Of a stretch of DNA of 5,903 nucleotides, positions 1-5,893 are shown piece by piece (position 1 is the stretch's first letter; each line of letters opens with the position of its first letter). The notes below the pieces were generated by a model, which was given only the letters and a program-made list of their open reading frames with translations, did no database searches and had not been told where the DNA came from. Made by a program: the position numbers and the translations under genes. This DNA comes from Verrucomicrobiales bacterium (GTDB lineage: Bacteria > Verrucomicrobiota > Verrucomicrobiia > Verrucomicrobiales > DEV007): NCBI GenBank assembly GCA_023253615.1, contig JALRFZ010000093.1:1-5903 (forward strand), written 5' to 3'.

Positions 1-839
1 GTGGGTTCGAAAAGGCCATCACCGCCCTGCAGTCGATCCAGGAGGAAGGGCAGGAGTGGCAGACCATCGCCGGAGCGCTGATGTCGCTGCTGCGCGATTC
101 CAATAGCCGCGAGGGCGAAGAGATCGCCGAAGACCGCCAGCCCGGACCGAACGACCGGCGCGAGCGCCGTCCGCGCGAGGATCGTCCCGAGCGCGCCGAA
201 CGACGTGATCACTCGGAGGCCGGTCCCTCGTGGGAACCTCGCGAGCCCGGTGCCGGACGCCGTGAGCGGGATTTCGAGCGCAAACCGCGTCCGCAGTCCG
301 GCGAGGGTCCCGAGCCCGGCATGGTGAAGCTCTTCCTCAGCCTCGGCAAGAATCAGCGCATCAATCCCGGCGACATCGTCGGCATGCTCCACAACGAATG
401 CCACCTCGAGCGTGGCACGGTGGGCCGCATCCAGCTCTTCCCCAACTTCAGCCTCATCGAAGTCGCCGAAGGCGAGGCCTCCCGGGCGATCGAAAGCGCC
501 TCCAATGCGACCCTGCGAGGTCTCACCTTCAAGATCGATTATGATCGGGGTCCCCGCGAAGGCGGTCCCCGGGATGGAGGCCCACGCGAAGGAGGTCCCC
601 GGGAAGGAGGATTTCGTCGTGAAGGTGGTCCGCGCGAAGGCGGCTACCGTGGCAAGCCCGGAGGATTCGGGCACTCCGGTGGTTGGGAAGATCGCGGCGG
701 TGGCGGCGGCTACCGTGGCGAGCGTCGCGGTGGTGACCGCTACGACGATCGTCCGCGTGGAGGCGGCGGCGGCAAAGGCGGCCCCGGTGGTCCGTCCAAT
801 CGCGACCGCTACGATCGGGGCAAACGCGACCGCTATTGA
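1..839 (+). CDS. DEAD-box RNA helicase, C-terminal part (DbpA-type RNA-binding domain and RGG-like tail); 5' end outside window
   Basis: The reading frame is open from base 3 to the TGA at 837-839. The gene therefore starts upstream and only its last 278 residues are visible; the ATG at 81 is internal. The first visible residues (GFEKAITALQ...IAGALMSLL) look like the segment that follows the second RecA lobe in DeaD/CsdA-type helicases. A linker rich in Arg, Glu and Pro follows (about 129-300). A DbpA-type RNA-binding domain lies at about 318-545, starting near MVKLFLSLGKNQ and including GDIVGML and GRIQLF; in this family it binds structured RNA. The end (549-836) is a Gly/Arg tail with GPREG repeats and Tyr-rich RDRYDRG motifs, typical of nonspecific RNA contacts. 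The expected role is ATP-dependent RNA unwinding in ribosome assembly, mRNA decay or cold adaptation. The helicase motifs themselves are outside the window, so the catalytic assignment rests on this C-terminal architecture. DeaD is the closest named relative. Confidence 0.88.
   Translation, partial: GFEKAITALQSIQEEGQEWQTIAGALMSLLRDSNSREGEEIAEDRQPGPNDRRERRPREDRPERAERRDHSEAGPSWEPREPGAGRRERDFERKPRPQSGEGPEPGMVKLFLSLGKNQRINPGDIVGMLHNECHLERGTVGRIQLFPNFSLIEVAEGEASRAIESASNATLRGLTFKIDYDRGPREGGPRDGGPREGGPREGGFRREGGPREGGYRGKPGGFGHSGGWEDRGGGGGYRGERRGGDRYDDRPRGGGGGKGGPGGPSNRDRYDRGKRDRY
549..641 (+). repeat. 15-bp coding repeat giving GPREG pentapeptides in the helicase tail
   Basis: Four head-to-tail 15-base units run from 549 to 608 (GPREG, GPRDG, GPREG, GPREG). 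An 18-base variant (GFRREG) follows at 609-626, then another 15-base unit at 627-641. The units differ mostly at synonymous or conservative positions, for example GAA to GAT. The array lies inside the reading frame and sets the composition of the RNA-binding tail. Copy number is probably variable between relatives. Confidence 0.8.
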
Positions 840-920
840 TCGGTGGCAGGGAACCCCGGATCCTCGGAGCCATCATCTTGGGGCTTGCCAAGCCTGGGGC
901 GATTGTCATATCTCCGTGAC

Positions 921-1889
921 ATGACAAGGATCATCTGGCTCGGATGCGTGTTTATCTATGCTCTTTCCGCTCTGCCTCCATCGGCTCACGCGAGACTATT
1001 CAAGGATCGGACGGGTCGCACGATTGACGCGGAGATTGTCGGCAAAGAGGGGGCGAAGGTGACCATCAAACGATCCGATGGAAAAGAATTTCTCATTCCT
1101 ATTGAGACACTTTCGCCGGAGGATCAGACGTACATCCGGGAGTGGCGGCCTCAGGGAACGGTTCCGATGGCGTTGGACGAGCGGGTCAAGCCGGGAGCCA
1201 TGGTGACGCTTACGTTTGCGGATCTTCCCGCCGATCAGAATGGTCAGGCAGCCAGTTGTCAGGTCCGCATCCCTGACAACTTTGATCGCGGCACGCCGGT
1301 GCCGCTGCTGGTTTGGATCAATGGGGGAAAAGGGTCGAACGCTCCCGGGGGAGGCCTCCCGATGGTCGATTCGTCGAGATTCGCCGTCGCAGCGCTTCCC
1401 TACCCTGGAAACAATCCGACACCGAGAGATGCCCTCTCGGAAGGGAAAATCGGAGCAATCTTTGACTACCACAAACCCATGCTCGAAGAGATCCGGAAGC
1501 TTCTCCCCAATCTCGATGAAAAGATCCGCATTGTTGCCGGTTTCAGCAACGGGGCCCATCTCATTGGAACCGCGATTGAATCGGGATTGCCGGATTATGT
1601 CGACTTCTTCAATGCCTTCGTGATTGTGGAGGGTGGAGCGAGGTCGTCTTCCGCCGAGACCAAACTCCGCGGCAAGTTTGCCTATCTCGCTTGGGGATCG
1701 GACACCGCGAAGCGAGGTTCGAAAGACTACATGCAGGCCATGGTCGGTGGCGTCGAAGAGGCAAAGCTCGAAACCACGATCAGCGAAATGGAAGGGGAAG
1801 GTCATGCTTTCCCGGAAACGGAGAAGGCGAAGGTCAAAACTTGGATCGAAGCGGTCGTGATCCCCGGATTGGCAAAATCGACGATCTGA
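921..1889 (+). CDS. Exported protein with SHD1-like domain and alpha/beta-hydrolase-like domain
   Basis: This gene encodes 322 residues. I chose the ATG at 921 over the ATG at 843 because it begins a clear signal peptide: TR, then a hydrophobic stretch IIWLGCVFIYALSAL, then a likely cleavage after SAHA (residue 24). The longer start would bury this stretch. Residues 25-75 resemble the SHD1 domain common in planctomycete and verrucomicrobial exported proteins: R-x-F...GRTIDAEIV, KVTIKRSDGKEF, then LSPEDQTYI. Residues about 95-318 look like an alpha/beta hydrolase: a strand then LLVWINGG (oxyanion-type turn), the nucleophile elbow GFSNG with Ser209, a candidate acid Asp261 in WGSDT, and a candidate His295 in EGEGHAFP. 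This would fit an esterase or feruloyl-esterase/PHB-depolymerase-like enzyme outside the cytoplasm. The substrate is unknown and the acid residue is a guess. The 81-bp gap to the helicase and the absence of a clear ribosome site leave co-transcription open. Confidence 0.75.
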   Translation: MTRIIWLGCVFIYALSALPPSAHARLFKDRTGRTIDAEIVGKEGAKVTIKRSDGKEFLIPIETLSPEDQTYIREWRPQGTVPMALDERVKPGAMVTLTFADLPADQNGQAASCQVRIPDNFDRGTPVPLLVWINGGKGSNAPGGGLPMVDSSRFAVAALPYPGNNPTPRDALSEGKIGAIFDYHKPMLEEIRKLLPNLDEKIRIVAGFSNGAHLIGTAIESGLPDYVDFFNAFVIVEGGARSSSAETKLRGKFAYLAWGSDTAKRGSKDYMQAMVGGVEEAKLETTISEMEGEGHAFPETEKAKVKTWIEAVVIPGLAKSTI

Positions 1890-1933
1890 CTTCCCTGTCG
1901 AAGTTTGCATTGTCGCCCGGAGGTTTGGCAATA

Positions 1934-1954
1934 GGATGACGCGCCCCGTCATCC
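1934..1954 (+). promoter_or_regulatory. Perfect 8-bp hairpin immediately upstream of the YkgJ-type gene
   Basis: GGATGACG (1934-1941) and CGTCATCC (1947-1954) are exact reverse complements separated by the five bases CGCCC. The second arm ends one base before the ATG at 1956, so the stem occupies the place where a ribosome-binding site would lie. No run of T follows, so it is not an intrinsic terminator for the preceding gene. It could shape translation initiation or be a DNA operator; the sequence alone does not decide. Confidence 0.4.
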
Positions 1955-1955
1955 C

Positions 1956-2402
1956 ATGCCCCGCCCCTCCCGCCCCGAACTCGATCCTGATGCGGTCGCC
2001 GAATTGCGCGCGATCTACGCGGCGATCGAGTCGCGTCCGGTCCATCGTGATTGCACCCTGCGCACGGGCTGTTGCCATTTCCGGCTGACGGGACGGACGC
2101 CGCAGGTGACAAAAGCCGAGGCGCTCTACGCCGCGAAAGGTGTGCGGGCCTCGGGGCGTTCGACGGTGAAGCCCCATTCCGACGGGGCTTGTCCCTTGCT
2201 CGGATCAAACGGGCGCTGCACCATCTACGAACACCGGCCCTTCGGTTGCCGCACCCACTTCTGCGCCGAGGCGGGTGGCCCTTATGTGAGGAAGGAAGTC
2301 GCCGATCTCATCCAGCGGCTTGAGGCCTTGGATGAACGACTCGGTCATCACGACGGATCGCGGCCATTCGTGCCGGCGCTGGAGGAGGCGATGGGGAAGT
2401 GA
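1956..2402 (+). CDS. YkgJ-family cysteine-cluster protein
   Basis: This gene encodes 148 residues. Seven cysteines follow the YkgJ (UPF0153) pattern: Cys33, the CC pair at 39-40, Cys79 in ACPLL, Cys88 in GRCTIY, Cys98 in RPFGCR and Cys103 in HFC. The hallmark string IYEHRPFGCR is present. The family is thought to bind an Fe-S cluster or zinc through these cysteines. Its biochemical role is poorly defined, although some members are linked to metal handling or protein modification. No transmembrane segment or signal peptide is seen, so it is probably cytoplasmic. The ATG at 1956 is the first usable start, because a TAG at 1932-1934 closes the frame upstream. No Shine-Dalgarno sequence sits at normal spacing; a GGAGG lies more than 30 bases upstream and a perfect hairpin intervenes. 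It is 66 bp downstream of the hydrolase gene on the same strand and convergent with the toxin remnant. Confidence 0.85.
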   Translation: MPRPSRPELDPDAVAELRAIYAAIESRPVHRDCTLRTGCCHFRLTGRTPQVTKAEALYAAKGVRASGRSTVKPHSDGACPLLGSNGRCTIYEHRPFGCRTHFCAEAGGPYVRKEVADLIQRLEALDERLGHHDGSRPFVPALEEAMGK

Positions 2403-2445
2403 GGAGAAGAAACTTTCCCGCTCCCTACCCAAGAAAAGCCAGAGC

Positions 2446-2827
2446 TCACGGATAGGCCGAAAGAAGTTGCTCGGGAGTCAAAACGGGAATCGTGTGATCA
2501 GAGCATCCGCTCCCACAGCCATGGCGGCGGAAAGTTGAAGGCATCTTCAAAGTCTTTCAAACCGGATTGAGCGGCCCATAGAGCATCCGACTTGGACGTT
2601 TCGACCACATCTGCCCAAGAGAGCAGATCGGTGATGAACTGGGTCGCGATGGCGGAGGATTTCGAGTGACCTCTGACCAAATAGAATCCATTCGAGAGCG
2701 AGTGCCAGGCGATCCACCCGGAATGCGTGACTCCGTTGCATCGCGAAATCACGGCATTGCTCGACGCCGCTCCGATTCACTGAAAATAACCATCCAGCAA
2801 CACATTCGTGTCGAGGAACAGCTTCAT
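2446..2827 (-). pseudogene. Broken PIN-domain toxin (VapC-like ribonuclease), second gene of a toxin-antitoxin pair
   Basis: Read on the minus strand from the ATG at 2827, the frame gives MKLFLDTNVLLDGYFQ, the classic PIN-domain start with its metal-binding Asp6, then a TGA at 2779-2777. The same frame resumes with PIN-like sequence (GVTHSGWIAWHSLSNGFYLV, then DLLSWADVVET) up to GLKDFEDA. Near 2540 the frame shifts: the next frame gives QLSAAMAVGADALITR, the expected continuation. Restoring one C (GCCTTCAA to GCCCTTCAA) would join them as DFEDALQLSAAM. After ITR (about 2490) the conserved NT-x-DF segment, which carries a catalytic acid, is missing, and a third frame gives IPVLTPEQLLSAYP and a stop at 2446-2448. 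Three independent lesions mean no active RNase is expected. The rest remains very well conserved, so the decay looks recent. PIN toxins cleave RNA and are neutralised by the antitoxin encoded just upstream, here with two bases between the genes. Confidence 0.85.
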
Positions 2828-2829
2828 GC

Positions 2830-3090
2830 TCAACGAAGATGCTTTGCGGTGAGCTCGGCCAGACGGGCATCTTCGCTTATCTCCGGTTCGGAAAGCAGAT
2901 TACCTTGACCAGACCACTTCCGCACAAAAGCAAGCGCGGCGTCGGGCGACGATTTACCTGACGGAGGCCTCGGCGGCGAAACGGCCACTTCATGGGAAAT
3001 CGTGTCCTCTTCGACGTGGAACTTCACCCAGTGATCGCCAGGAGGCAGACCCAAGGTGCCGAGCGGGTCGCTCTTTGCCAACGTGTTCAT
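2830..3090 (-). CDS. Putative antitoxin partner of the broken PIN toxin
   Basis: This gene encodes 86 residues and is intact. The ATG at 3090 is preferred over the upstream ATG at 3273, because the extra 61 residues would overlap the start of the divergent gene at 3195 and lack domain-like sequence. Residues 8-37 (DPLGTLGLPPG, then VKFHVEEDTISHEVAV) could form a small beta structure. Residues 38-50 are Pro/Ser-rich. The end (ALAFVRKWSGQG, then EDARLAELTAKHLR) is amphipathic and charged, as expected for a toxin-binding tail. The assignment rests mainly on context: a small acidic/basic protein whose TGA lies two bases before the ATG of a PIN toxin, the usual antitoxin-first order. I cannot name the antitoxin family. 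Such proteins usually repress their own promoter, which would lie in the 3091-3194 spacer shared with the divergent gene. Confidence 0.65.
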   Translation of the reverse strand: MNTLAKSDPLGTLGLPPGDHWVKFHVEEDTISHEVAVSPPRPPSGKSSPDAALAFVRKWSGQGNLLSEPEISEDARLAELTAKHLR

Positions 3091-3132
3091 CTCAGTAATC
3101 TGGGCTTTCCCGACCGAACTGCAACGGTCTGG

Positions 3133-3161
3133 TTGACCCTGTTGGGAGGTGATCTTACTCT
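3133..3161 (+). promoter_or_regulatory. Possible sigma70-type promoter for the exported protein at 3195
   Basis: TTGACC (3133-3138) matches the -35 consensus at five of six bases. It is followed after exactly 17 bases by TACTCT (3156-3161), which matches the -10 consensus at only three of six. The position, 33 bases before the ATG at 3195, is reasonable. The site lies in the divergent spacer with the antitoxin gene. The weak -10 keeps this tentative. Confidence 0.28.
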
Positions 3162-3194
3162 GCGGTATCAAACCAACGCTGACGGGACCGACGG

Positions 3195-3677
3195 ATGAAA
3201 CAGAAAACGATTTATTTTTTCGCGTTTCACCTGCTCTATTTCTCCACCCATCTGGGCCTTCAGGCGGAGTCATGGCCGACGTTGGAAAAATACGTTTCGG
3301 ACTGCGTTCTCATCGTCAAAGCCCGACAGGTCGGCCCCTTCCGCGGCAGGGTGAGTCTCTCCTTCGAAGTGACGGAGACATGGAAAGGACAGTTCGATCC
3401 TCGAGAATTTATAGATTCGACTCCGGAGGGCTACATTCTTGCCCGCCAAGGTGAGCATGGCGTCAGATTTATGGAAGGACAGGAGATCGTTTTTTTCTTC
3501 ACCCGGGACAATCAGCCGCACAGTAAATTGTCGCGTCCTTGCACTACCTTTCCGATTGTCGATGGCACTCTCATCTACGGTTTTACCAGCGACGATCCGA
3601 ACATTCGCCGGTATTTCACGGCTCCAGAATTCAAGCGAGCGATAGAAGTGATTTCCGTCCAAAAAGACGCGGAGTAG
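3195..3677 (+). CDS. Small exported protein of unknown function, possibly NTR/TIMP-like fold
   Basis: This gene encodes 160 residues. It begins with a signal peptide: KQK, then the hydrophobic IYFFAFHLLYFSTHLGL, with likely cleavage after LQA at residue 24. The mature part is about 136 residues with two cysteines, Cys37 (YVSDCVLIVKA) and Cys116 (SRPCTTFP), which could form one disulfide in an oxidising compartment. The order of a strand starting near SDCVLIVKA, then SLSFEVTETWKG, then GQEIVFFFTRD and a late Cys resembles small bacterial proteins with a netrin/TIMP-like OB fold. This is pattern resemblance only, and no catalytic motif is seen. It is divergent from the antitoxin (104 bp apart) and convergent with the mutase (81 bp apart), so it is probably a single-gene unit. 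Its third codon positions are less GC-rich than those of the mutase or helicase, which may indicate a different history. Confidence 0.7.
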   Translation: MKQKTIYFFAFHLLYFSTHLGLQAESWPTLEKYVSDCVLIVKARQVGPFRGRVSLSFEVTETWKGQFDPREFIDSTPEGYILARQGEHGVRFMEGQEIVFFFTRDNQPHSKLSRPCTTFPIVDGTLIYGFTSDDPNIRRYFTAPEFKRAIEVISVQKDAE

Positions 3678-3758
3678 ATCAAAAGAGAGTGATCGGGCCT
3701 GTTCTGATTTAGCGATTGGTGGCGTCAGACGTTGTGCCTTCGCTACGACGCGCGGGCC

Positions 3759-5714
3759 TCACCCCAACCTAGCCCGCATGTCCGCCACCACCGCGGCCTT
3801 CAGCGAGTCGAACGACTTTTGCGCGATCGCTTTCGCCGAAGCGAGTTCCTCGGGCAGGTCGATCCCGCCGTGTCCCGGCCTCGGCCGCTGGTAGAGGTAG
3901 AATTTGATCTTCGGCTCCGTGCCGGAGGGGCGCACCGCGAAGGCGCGGCCGTCCTCGAGATCGACGAAGACCATTTTCTCCTTCGGAATGGGATCGCCTT
4001 CCTCGTCGGTGAAAGACTGGTTCTCGAAATCGCGGACGCGGGCGACCTTGGCTCCATCGATCTCGGTCGGAGGATTCTCGATGTAGCTCAGGGCGAGCTT
4101 CTGGATTTGGGCGGCGCCTTCGGCTCCGGCGAGGGTCTCGGCGTGCTGTCCCTCGAGGTGGACGCCGTGCCTGACAAACAACTCATCGAGCAGCTCGACG
4201 CAGGTCATGCCCTTTGATTTCGCAAAGGCGGCGACTTCGGCGAACATGACGACGGCGCCGTTCGCATCCTTGTCACGGAGGAAGTCGGCCCCGAGATAGC
4301 CGTAGCTCTCTTCGCCGCCGAAAACGAAGAAGCGCGAGTAATTCAGCCGCAGATCCCGCGTTTCGGCATCGGGGAGCTGGCGGTAATCGGCGCGCAGGTC
4401 CTCGGGGATCGCGTTTTCGTACTTCCGCAACTTCGCGCCGATGTATTTGAAGCCGGTCAGGGTGTTGACGACGCCGACGCCGAAGTGCCCGGCGATGGCG
4501 GTCTGGAGCTCGGTCGTGACGAAGGTCTTCACGATCACGGCGTGGTCGCGGTTCGTTTCGTTGATGACGCCTTTTTCGGTGAAGGCGAGGAGCCGGTAGT
4601 AGGCCATCAGCGAACCGATCTGGTTCCCGGTGAGCAGGGTCATCTTACCGTGTTTGTCGCGCACGACGACGCCCATGCGGTCGGCATCGGGATCGGTGCC
4701 GATGACGAGGTCCGCTCCGGTGGCCTCGGCCTGGTCGACGCCCATCTGGAGGGCCTCGGCGTTTTCCGGATTCGGCGATTTCACCGTGGGGAAGGCACCG
4801 TCCTCGATGTCCTGGGCCGCGACGGTCTCGCAGGTGAAGCCGAGGCGGCGGAGAATGGCGGGCGAAATCTTGCCGCCGGTGCCGTGGATGTTCGTGAAGA
4901 CGATCTTTAGATTGCTCTGGGCGCGGACGAGGGCGGGATCGAGGAGGAGGGTCTCGAGACGGGCGAGGTAGACCTCGTCCATCTCCGCGCCGAGTTCGTG
5001 GATGACGCCCTGCTGATCGGCGGGGAGGACGTCGTAGCTCTCGCCGCTGACAGCATTGACCTGGGCGATGATGGCCGAGGCCTCGGGCTCGACGATCTGG
5101 GCGCCATCGCTGCCGTAGACTTTGTAGCCGTTGTCGTGCGGCGGATTGTGGCTCGCGGTGAGAACGATCCCGGCGGTCGTGCCGAGGTGGCGGACGGCGA
5201 AGCTGAGGTGCGGGGTCGAGCGCGGCTCGATGAAGCGGTAGACGTCGCAGCCGTTCTCGATCGCGACGCGGGTGACGCAGTCGGCGAATTCCTTTCCGAA
5301 GTATCGCGTGTCGCGGGCGATCGCGATGGACGGGCGGCCCGGACCGGAGTGGGCCTTCAGCAGATGGCGCACGAGGCCAAGGGTAGCGCGGGTGAGATTG
5401 TAGAAATTGAGGTTTCCCGTGCCGACGCAGGGAAACTCGGGCCGTCCGCCTTCCGGGGCCGAGCCGCGTTCGGCGGGAGTGACGATTTCACCGATGGAGC
5501 GTCCACGCAGACCCCCGGTGCCGAAAGCGAGTTTTTTGAAAAAGCGGTTGTTCAGTTCCTTCCACTGGCCTTCGTTCGCGAGCCACTCGACCGAGGCCTC
5601 GTAGACCGGATTGACCGATCCGGCGAGGAGTTCGGAGAGGTTGTCGAAACTGCTTTGGAGAAGATCTCCGGCGGCGAGGGCGGCCTCGAGTTTGGCGGAC
5701 AGGGCGGGATTCAT
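3759..5714 (-). CDS. Phospho-sugar mutase (phosphoglucomutase/phosphomannomutase, alpha-D-phosphohexomutase family)
   Basis: This gene encodes 651 residues and appears complete. All four family domains show their signatures. FGTGGLRG is at residues 64-71. The phosphoserine loop TASHNPP is at 186-192, with Ser188 as the phosphate carrier. The metal loop DPDADR at 341-346 has Asp341, 343 and 345 holding Mg2+. The sugar-specificity loop GGEESYG is at 466-472, and the phosphate-binding loop RPSGTEPK is at 595-602. The enzyme interconverts hexose 1- and 6-phosphates in the cytoplasm, linking glycolysis with glycogen and cell-envelope sugar synthesis. The GEES loop and the length above 550 residues place it nearer the PgcA/PGM2-type group than the shorter ManB/GlmM type; glucose versus mannose preference cannot be read with certainty. 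The ATG at 5714 is the natural start, but no Shine-Dalgarno sequence precedes it. It stands alone, with a TGA at 3761-3759. The repeat at 5799-5893 lies upstream of its start. Confidence 0.95.
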   Translation of the reverse strand: MNPALSAKLEAALAAGDLLQSSFDNLSELLAGSVNPVYEASVEWLANEGQWKELNNRFFKKLAFGTGGLRGRSIGEIVTPAERGSAPEGGRPEFPCVGTGNLNFYNLTRATLGLVRHLLKAHSGPGRPSIAIARDTRYFGKEFADCVTRVAIENGCDVYRFIEPRSTPHLSFAVRHLGTTAGIVLTASHNPPHDNGYKVYGSDGAQIVEPEASAIIAQVNAVSGESYDVLPADQQGVIHELGAEMDEVYLARLETLLLDPALVRAQSNLKIVFTNIHGTGGKISPAILRRLGFTCETVAAQDIEDGAFPTVKSPNPENAEALQMGVDQAEATGADLVIGTDPDADRMGVVVRDKHGKMTLLTGNQIGSLMAYYRLLAFTEKGVINETNRDHAVIVKTFVTTELQTAIAGHFGVGVVNTLTGFKYIGAKLRKYENAIPEDLRADYRQLPDAETRDLRLNYSRFFVFGGEESYGYLGADFLRDKDANGAVVMFAEVAAFAKSKGMTCVELLDELFVRHGVHLEGQHAETLAGAEGAAQIQKLALSYIENPPTEIDGAKVARVRDFENQSFTDEEGDPIPKEKMVFVDLEDGRAFAVRPSGTEPKIKFYLYQRPRPGHGGIDLPEELASAKAIAQKSFDSLKAAVVADMRARLG

Positions 5715-5798
5715 AATCGTGAGTCAAGTTAGGAAGGACCCATCTGAAAAGCAACCCACGGGAACGTTTCGCGGTGAAAAACTCTCTCTCTTTTGTTT

Positions 5799-5893
5799 CC
5801 TCCTACTCCTACTCTTACCTCTTACTCATACTCATACTCACGGTCCGATCCGCCATTTGAGTAGGAGTATGAGTATGAGGTAAGAGTAGGAGG
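5799..5893. repeat. Long imperfect inverted repeat built of TACTCN / GAGTAN hexamers
   Basis: The left arm (5799-5840, 42 bases) is a run of TACTCN units: TACTCC, TACTCT, the seven-base variant TACCTCT, then three TACTCA. The right arm (5858-5893, 36 bases) is its reverse complement minus one hexamer. Aligned, 34 of 36 positions match, and the only gap is one whole six-base unit. Both mismatches fall at the variable last base of a unit. Both arms share the odd seven-base unit, so they look like copies of one ancestral stretch. The 17-base spacer is 5841-5857. Transcribed, it would make a long stem-loop. No T-run follows on either strand, so it is not a standard terminator. It sits 85 bp upstream of the mutase start, in a non-coding stretch that otherwise (5715-5798 and 5894-5903) shows only a pyrimidine-rich tract at 5781-5800. 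Confidence 0.85.

Noticed and set aside
882..894. Short inverted repeat GGCTTG-C-CAAGCC after the helicase gene as a terminator
   Set aside because: A realistic loop leaves only about four base pairs and no T-run follows.
843..920. Upstream ATG at 843 as start of the hydrolase gene
   Set aside because: The added 26 residues precede and would hide a convincing signal peptide that begins at 921.
921..947. Lipoprotein signal at Cys9 (LGC) of the hydrolase
   Set aside because: The cysteine is too close to the N-terminus, and a standard cleavage site after SAHA fits better.
996..2177. Open frame of 393 codons on the minus strand opposite the hydrolase and YkgJ-type genes
   Set aside because: It has no recognisable motif and an Arg/His-heavy composition typical of antisense reading, and it overlaps two well-supported plus-strand genes.
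2777..2779. In-frame TGA in the PIN gene as a recoded (selenocysteine-type) codon
   Set aside because: Two further lesions downstream break the frame, so a nonsense mutation, most simply CGA to TGA, explains it better.
4998..5732. Open frames of 244 and 141 codons on the plus strand opposite the mutase
   Set aside because: The mutase carries every family motif. These frames are mirror images of GC-rich codons, with Gly/Asp/Val-rich content and no domains.
5715..5750. Promoter for the mutase (TTGCTT, 17 bases, TAACTT on the minus strand)
   Set aside because: Both boxes are weak, and the start codon would come within about eleven bases of the -10, leaving almost no leader.
5799..5893. Inverted repeat as an intrinsic terminator or CRISPR-like array
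   Set aside because: No T-run follows on either strand, and the units are adjacent hexamers without unique spacers.
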